The notes below the pieces were generated by a model. It was given only the letters and a program-made list of their open reading frames with translations. It made no database searches and was not told the origin of the DNA. A DNA stretch of 9,282 nucleotides from Actinomycetes bacterium (GTDB taxonomy: Bacteria > Actinomycetota > Acidimicrobiia > Acidimicrobiales > Bog-793), in the NCBI GenBank assembly GCA_021821585.1, contig JAKACF010000043.1:1-9282 (forward strand). The letters run 5' to 3'. The position numbers and the translations under genes were made by a program. This document shows positions 6,104 through 9,282 of this stretch, one piece after another (position 1 is the stretch's first letter; each line of letters opens with the position of its first letter).

Positions 6104-7027
6104 CTCCTCGCGGGGCAGCCGGTCGAGGACCGGGATGAGGTAGGCGAACCCGGCGACGAGCGGGCCCAGGAACATGAGTGCCATGCCGAGGATCCGGAGA
6201 GGATGCGACGCCGTCAGCATGCCCCCGGCACCGGCGGCCGCCACGCCGGCGAGGCCGATCCAGGCGGTGACCCTCAGGCTGCGCGTGGCGCCGGCGGCGA
6301 GCGGCACGAGGGCGAGCGCGCCGAGGGCGAGGGGTAGCCCGACGACGGCGTGGGCGAGGTACAGGTCCGTGCCCCGCCGGGGGAGCCACCCGCTCGGGCG
6401 CCCGGCGGGGACGGCGAACAGGGCGCTCACGCCGAGGACGAACTCGATGCCGACGAGGACGAGGAGGCTCGTCGCGAGCCGCGCCGGGGAGCGGGCGGGC
6501 GCAGGCTCCTCGCCGGTGGGCTCCGCCGGCACCGTCTCGGCCGCCGTGGCCTCGCCCTCGGTCCCGTCGGCCGCCGGGGCGAGGCGGACGAGGCAGTTGT
6601 AGGTGACGACCGCCACCCCGAGGTGCATGGCCACGAGGACGGCGACCGCCCGCCCGGGAGCGTGGCTCACGAGCAGCAGCCAGAGGTCGGGCAGGAACAG
6701 CACGAGGGTGGCGACGACGGCCAGCCGGAGGAAGAACGCCCGCGGGGAGGAGGCCACGCGCACCGTGTAGGGCCAGGCGAGGGTCGCCAGGATGACCCCG
6801 AGGGCCGTGAGCGAGCCGTAGTCCCACCAGGCGAAGTGGGAGAAGTGCCTGATGGAGGGGAACAGGCCCGTCCCGGCGACCACGAGCAGGGCGTCGAGCG
6901 CCAAGGATCCGGCGAGGGCGACGACGCCGGCGACGGTGAGGGCGCGCCTCGAGGGCGGGAGGTGTCCCGGCGTGCCGTCGGCACGGGGGAGGGTCATCAC
7001 GCTCTCCGAGGGACGGGGTGTGCTCAT
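6086..7027 (-). CDS. Eight-span integral membrane protein, unknown function
   Basis: 313 residues with about eight hydrophobic spans in two groups of four: roughly residues 29-56, 67-91, 97-120 and 124-149, then an acidic Pro/Ala/Glu linker (about 150-182), then about 184-206, 222-245, 252-277 and 282-302. The first half resembles DUF6069-like four-helix proteins in spacing and in LVAMHLGVAVV, though this is only a tentative likeness. The second half carries histidines at helix starts (YLAHAVVG, TASHPLR), which could hold a metal or heme, but this is not shown. The ATG at 7025-7027 has AAGGAG (7037-7042 on this strand) 9 bases upstream. It is the last gene of the leftward oxidase cluster, 60 bp after ctaG, so an accessory membrane role in that locus is plausible. 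Confidence 0.85.
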   Translation of the reverse strand: MSTPRPSESVMTLPRADGTPGHLPPSRRALTVAGVVALAGSLALDALLVVAGTGLFPSIRHFSHFAWWDYGSLTALGVILATLAWPYTVRVASSPRAFFLRLAVVATLVLFLPDLWLLLVSHAPGRAVAVLVAMHLGVAVVTYNCLVRLAPAADGTEGEATAAETVPAEPTGEEPAPARSPARLATSLLVLVGIEFVLGVSALFAVPAGRPSGWLPRRGTDLYLAHAVVGLPLALGALALVPLAAGATRSLRVTAWIGLAGVAAAGAGGMLTASHPLRILGMALMFLGPLVAGFAYLIPVLDRLPREEPPYPG

Positions 7028-7087
7028 TCGGCAGGGCTCCTTGGGCGACGGCGTTCGCCTCCACTCTGCCCGCTCCCGAGCGTCAAC
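7028..7087. other. 60-bp gap between ctaG and the eight-span membrane gene
   Basis: It contains the Shine-Dalgarno of the downstream gene (7037-7042), a TTGACG on the minus strand at 7081-7086 without a matching -10 box at normal spacing, and a weak 4-bp stem (CGCT-CCCG-AGCG, 7071-7082). A promoter or weak terminator could be here, but neither is convincing. Confidence 0.35.
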
Positions 7088-7831
7088 TCACTTCAGGGAG
7101 GCCGGCCATCCCCCGTGGTCGCTGCGGAGCCACGCCATGAGGTTCGAGAAGAGGATCGGCAGGAAGGCCGCCGCCGCCACGACCCACATCACCCCCGCCG
7201 TGAGCTGGAGGTCGGCCGCCGTCGAGAGACTCCGGCCGCCGACGTGGGCGAAGGCCGGATAGCTGTCGGAGGTCGCCATGCCGACGATGTAGGCGAGGAT
7301 CCACAGCGTCCACATCGAGACGGCGGCGACCGGGAGCCTGCCGAGCGGCGAGAGGCGGGGCACGGCGGGCGGCGAGGCGACGCAGTCGAGCCAGATGAGG
7401 GCGCCGGCCGGCACGAGGGTGACGGCCTCGAGCGCGAGGAGGAAGGGGTGCTGCTGGAGCCGGTCGACGAGTGCCGGTGTCCGCCAGGCCACGAGCACCG
7501 CCAGGGCGGGGGCGAGCTCGACGGCCGCACGCTGGATCGTGCGGCGGCGTGCCCTGCCGGCGTCGAGCCGTTCGAGGAGGGGCGAGAGGCCGAGCAGCCG
7601 CCAGGGCGCCCCGAGGACCGCGAGAGCCGGTACGACGACGGCGAGCAGGCAGTACTGGACGGTCTCGAAGACCGCGTAGCGATGGGCGGCTCCCTGGAGC
7701 GGCGGGCTCAGGGCGACGACGAGCGCGACGAGCGAACCGACCCGCGTGAGGGTTCGGGCGAGCTCCGGAGGGAGCGTCCATGCGTGGTGCAGCGACTGGA
7801 TCCCCGGGCCGCCCCGGGCGGCCCCCCTCAT
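7088..7831 (-). CDS. ctaG: CtaG-family cytochrome c oxidase assembly protein (divergent)
   Basis: 247-residue polytopic membrane protein with about six to seven spans and the order of segments typical of caa3-type CtaG (COG3336): a first span ending ALSPPLQ, a second with VQYCLLAVVVPALAVLGAPW, a central HPFLLALEAVTLVPAGALIW, and a final DLQLTAGVMWVVAA followed by FLPILFSNLMAWL. CtaG proteins help metallate or assemble the oxidase, consistent with ctaD and ctaE upstream. Unlike family members I recall, the HMxQH and HxLEH histidines are missing (ETVQY at residues 56-60; LLALEA at 131-136). The ATG at 7829-7831 shares one base with the stop of the small upstream gene (TGATG). A GTG at 7832-7834 would add one residue. 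No separate Shine-Dalgarno is seen, so coupling is likely. Confidence 0.82.
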   Translation of the reverse strand: MRGAARGGPGIQSLHHAWTLPPELARTLTRVGSLVALVVALSPPLQGAAHRYAVFETVQYCLLAVVVPALAVLGAPWRLLGLSPLLERLDAGRARRRTIQRAAVELAPALAVLVAWRTPALVDRLQQHPFLLALEAVTLVPAGALIWLDCVASPPAVPRLSPLGRLPVAAVSMWTLWILAYIVGMATSDSYPAFAHVGGRSLSTAADLQLTAGVMWVVAAAAFLPILFSNLMAWLRSDHGGWPASLK

Positions 7832-7944
7832 CACAGGTTCGGTCGGCGACGCAGGTATGCGACGAAGAGTGCGACGAGGAACGTCCCGAGCGGGATGGCC
7901 ACCGTCAGGGCCTGCGCTCCCACATAGGAGGTGGCGATGAACAT
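7831..7944 (-). CDS. 37-residue single-span membrane protein, candidate small oxidase subunit
   Basis: A tiny gene filling the whole space between ctaE and ctaG. The product begins MFIATSYVGAQALTVAIP, has one hydrophobic span (about residues 12-31) and ends in a basic cytoplasmic tail, YLRRRPNL, predicting N-out/C-in. It has an unusually good Shine-Dalgarno (GAGGAGG, 7951-7957) 6 bases before its ATG, overlapping the ctaE stop, and its TGA overlaps the ctaG ATG (TGATG). This exact packing supports translation. Very small single-helix subunits are known in other heme-copper oxidases (for example subunit IIa of the Thermus ba3 enzyme, or CcoQ in cbb3), so an oxidase subunit or assembly peptide is a reasonable inference. 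No sequence family is recognised. Confidence 0.75.
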   Translation of the reverse strand: MFIATSYVGAQALTVAIPLGTFLVALFVAYLRRRPNL

Positions 7945-7950
7945 GTTCGA

Positions 7951-7957
7951 CCTCCTC
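7951..7957 (-). promoter_or_regulatory. Strong ribosome binding site of the 37-residue gene
   Basis: Read on the minus strand this is GAGGAGG, near-perfect anti-16S complementarity, 6 bases before the ATG at 7942-7944. It overlaps the ctaE TGA (7956-7958), so ribosomes finishing ctaE stop on this site. Confidence 0.75.
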
Positions 7958-8630
7958 AGATCACGTAGAAGAGCAGCCAGAAGAATACTTCGGTGAAGGC
8001 GACGAAGATCCAGAAGGAGGCGGCCCCCTCGACGTTCGCCCGGAACAGCCGGGCGGCGGGAAGCGGGCTGTCGGCCGCGCCGCCCTCCTCGGTGAAGGCG
8101 CGCCGCAGTCGCATGAAGCGGGCGAGAAGGGTCTCTGACCAGTATACGCCTCCGAGGATGAGGGCCATGTTCATGACCGCCCAGCCGGTGTAGCAGGAGG
8201 CGTAGCCGCTCGAGCCCGGGTAGAAGGGCAGCTGGGTCTGCTCCCAGATCTGCAGGGCGAGGGCGATGAGGCCGCTCAGGACGGCGGCCCAGCCGGCGAC
8301 CTGCCAGTCGGTCGTCTGGCCGCCGCGCAGGCGGCGGCCGGCGAGGATGGCAAGGGCGGCAGCCGCCAGCGTGAAGGCCATGACCGCCGCCCCGAAGGAC
8401 GTCGGTGCCGTGATGCCCTTCGGCCGCCAGAGGTTGAAGGTGTTGTTCGACCGCAGGTAGAAGTAGGCGAAGGCGAGCGAGGCGAAGGAGAACACGCCGA
8501 TGCCGATGGCAAGGCGGGTGCCGGTCCAGATGGACCCCTCGGCTGCTCGGAGTTCGTAGGCCAGCTCCTCGGGCGTCTCGGTCAGCACCGGGCCGCCCGT
8601 CTCGCCGCTGTTGTGCGTCGTTGCGCTCAT
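7956..8630 (-). CDS. ctaE: Cytochrome c oxidase subunit III (CtaE), divergent
   Basis: 224-residue membrane protein with five evident spans, at about residues 38-60, 78-98, 111-130, 143-164 and 203-224. The first span, FSFASLAFAYFYLRS, matches the subunit III signature FxAYFYLR. The QIWEQ at 127-131 and the aromatic final helix also fit the family. Subunit III carries no redox centre; it stabilises subunit I and supports proton uptake. The usual HGLHV segment in the fourth span reads WAVMNMA here, so this is a distant member. It starts 13 bp after ctaD with GGAGAG (8636-8641 on this strand) upstream. Its stop lies inside the ribosome binding site of the next small gene. Confidence 0.87.
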   Translation of the reverse strand: MSATTHNSGETGGPVLTETPEELAYELRAAEGSIWTGTRLAIGIGVFSFASLAFAYFYLRSNNTFNLWRPKGITAPTSFGAAVMAFTLAAAALAILAGRRLRGGQTTDWQVAGWAAVLSGLIALALQIWEQTQLPFYPGSSGYASCYTGWAVMNMALILGGVYWSETLLARFMRLRRAFTEEGGAADSPLPAARLFRANVEGAASFWIFVAFTEVFFWLLFYVI

Positions 8631-8643
8631 CTCGTCTCTCCGC

Positions 8644-9282
8644 TCAGGCCATCGGGGGTCGTGGGTCGTGCTCCTCGACGGAGCCCCTCCCGACGCCGAC
8701 GGCGGTGGCGCCCGTACCCGGCAGCGGCGCCAGGTCCGCCACCGGCAAGGCCTCCGGCTCGCTGTAGTGGTAGGGGTCCGACAGGACGACGGGGATCCGC
8801 TCGAAGTTGTAGTAGGGGACCGGCGTCGGCGTCTGCCACTCGAGGCCGAGCGAGTTCCACGGGTTGGCGGCCGCCTTGCGGGGCTCGATGATGATCGTCC
8901 AGATGAAGTTGGCGACGAAGATCAGGAAGGACGCCCCGAGCAGGTAGGCGCTGATCGACGAGAAGTCGTTCAGGCCCTGGAGGTTGTGGGCGTACTCGAA
9001 GACCCGCCGCGGCATGCCGAGGATCCCGAGGATGAACAGCGGGAAGAACGTCATGTTGAAGAAGACGAACATGCACCAGAAGTGGATGCGTCCGAGGCGC
9101 ATGTCGAGCGTCCGCCCCGTGAGCTTCGGCATCCAGTAGTAGATGGCGGCGAAGAAGGCGAAGACGAGGCCTCCCATGATCGTGTAGTGGAAGTGCGCCA
9201 TCACGAAGAAGCTGCCGTGCACGGTGACGTCGACGGGGACGTCGGAGAGGAAGACGCCCGTCACGCCGCCGATCAGGAAGTT
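8644..9282 (-). CDS. ctaD: Cytochrome c oxidase subunit I (CtaD), C-terminal part only
   Basis: The last 212 residues of the catalytic heme-copper subunit; the frame is open through the right window edge, so the N-terminal portion (over half of a normal 540-600 residue protein) is outside. The segment VHGSFFVMAHFHYTIMGG contains both C-terminal heme ligands, the heme a3 His (9193-9195) and the heme a His (9187-9189). It is followed by YYWMPKLTGR, the loop HFWCMFVFFNMTFFPLFILG, GMPRRVFEY and a last helix region SFLIFVANFIWT, all typical of subunit I. The tail after NPWNSLGLEWQTPTPVP is the usual cytoplasmic C-terminus with a Gly/Pro-rich extension. One Mg-site residue differs (HG in place of HD). 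It heads the leftward cluster ctaD-ctaE-small gene-ctaG. Confidence 0.96.
   Translation of the reverse strand, partial: NFLIGGVTGVFLSDVPVDVTVHGSFFVMAHFHYTIMGGLVFAFFAAIYYWMPKLTGRTLDMRLGRIHFWCMFVFFNMTFFPLFILGILGMPRRVFEYAHNLQGLNDFSSISAYLLGASFLIFVANFIWTIIIEPRKAAANPWNSLGLEWQTPTPVPYYNFERIPVVLSDPYHYSEPEALPVADLAPLPGTGATAVGVGRGSVEEHDPRPPMA

Noticed and set aside
5322..7064. Long minus-strand open frame of 580 codons
   Set aside because: It is a low-complexity Arg/Pro/Gly-rich reading antisense to the SCO-partner gene and out of frame with the membrane-protein gene, an artefact of high GC.
7071..7082. Terminator after ctaG
   Set aside because: Only a 4-bp stem (CGCT-CCCG-AGCG) with no T-run; too weak for such GC-rich DNA.
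7058..7086. Promoter for the eight-span membrane gene (TTGACG at 7081-7086, minus strand)
   Set aside because: The hexamer is good, but at 17-bp spacing the -10 position reads TGGAGG, and no TANNNT is near, so it is not called as a promoter.
6350..7927. Long plus-strand open frame of 525 codons opposite the membrane and ctaG genes
   Set aside because: Composition is Gly/Arg/Glu-rich with no recognisable domain, while the opposite strand encodes clear membrane proteins with ribosome binding sites.
1..9282. CRISPR array, insertion sequence, tRNA or phage genes
   Set aside because: No spaced repeats, transposase motifs, tRNA-like cloverleaf or phage-type proteins were seen, and the DNA is almost fully used by ordinary metabolic genes.

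Overview
The window is a very GC-rich, gene-dense stretch, probably from an actinomycete-like bacterium (Actinomycetota). An Acidimicrobiia-type lineage would fit but is a guess. The reasons are the codon use, the many GTGA/ATGA start-stop overlaps, a DUF1876 protein of the kind best known from mycobacteria, HTH-linked flavin split-barrel proteins, and a ctaD-ctaE-ctaG style cytochrome oxidase cluster. Every base except short gaps of at most about 60 bp is coding, and there is no long empty stretch. No rRNA, tRNA, CRISPR or mobile element is visible.

Left half (3-4603, + strand): an arginine deiminase pathway operon. arcA (5' end cut by the window edge), arcB and arcC convert arginine to citrulline, then to ornithine plus carbamoyl phosphate, and finally to ATP, ammonia and CO2. 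They run without a break into an XRE-type HTH fused to an FMN-type split barrel, a second stand-alone split-barrel protein, and a small DUF1876 protein resembling mycobacterial Rv1738, a hypoxia-induced protein with a ribosome-hibernation-factor-like fold. Four of the five junctions are 4-bp start/stop overlaps, so translational coupling is likely. The six genes look like one module for fermentative ATP supply and dormancy under low oxygen. No arcD antiporter is in view.

Middle (4604-6098, + strand): a 10-bp hairpin after the DUF1876 gene is followed directly by a -10-like TAGGCT and a GTG start. This marks the end of the arc operon and the start of a two-gene unit: a membrane-anchored SCO1/SenC copper chaperone (CxxxC plus distal His) and a translationally coupled, membrane-anchored protein of unknown function with two exported cysteines.

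Right half (6086-9282, - strand): converging on the SCO unit are, in transcription order, ctaD (oxidase subunit I, only its C-terminal part inside the window), ctaE (a divergent subunit III), a 37-residue single-span membrane protein, a divergent CtaG-family assembly protein, and an eight-helix membrane protein. With SCO on the facing strand, this is an aa3-type oxidase biogenesis locus. The window therefore places an oxygen-independent ATP pathway beside the terminal oxidase locus.

The items most worth a second look are the HTH-flavin regulator plus Rv1738-like protein inside the arc operon, the tiny gene between ctaE and ctaG, and the histidine-poor CtaG.
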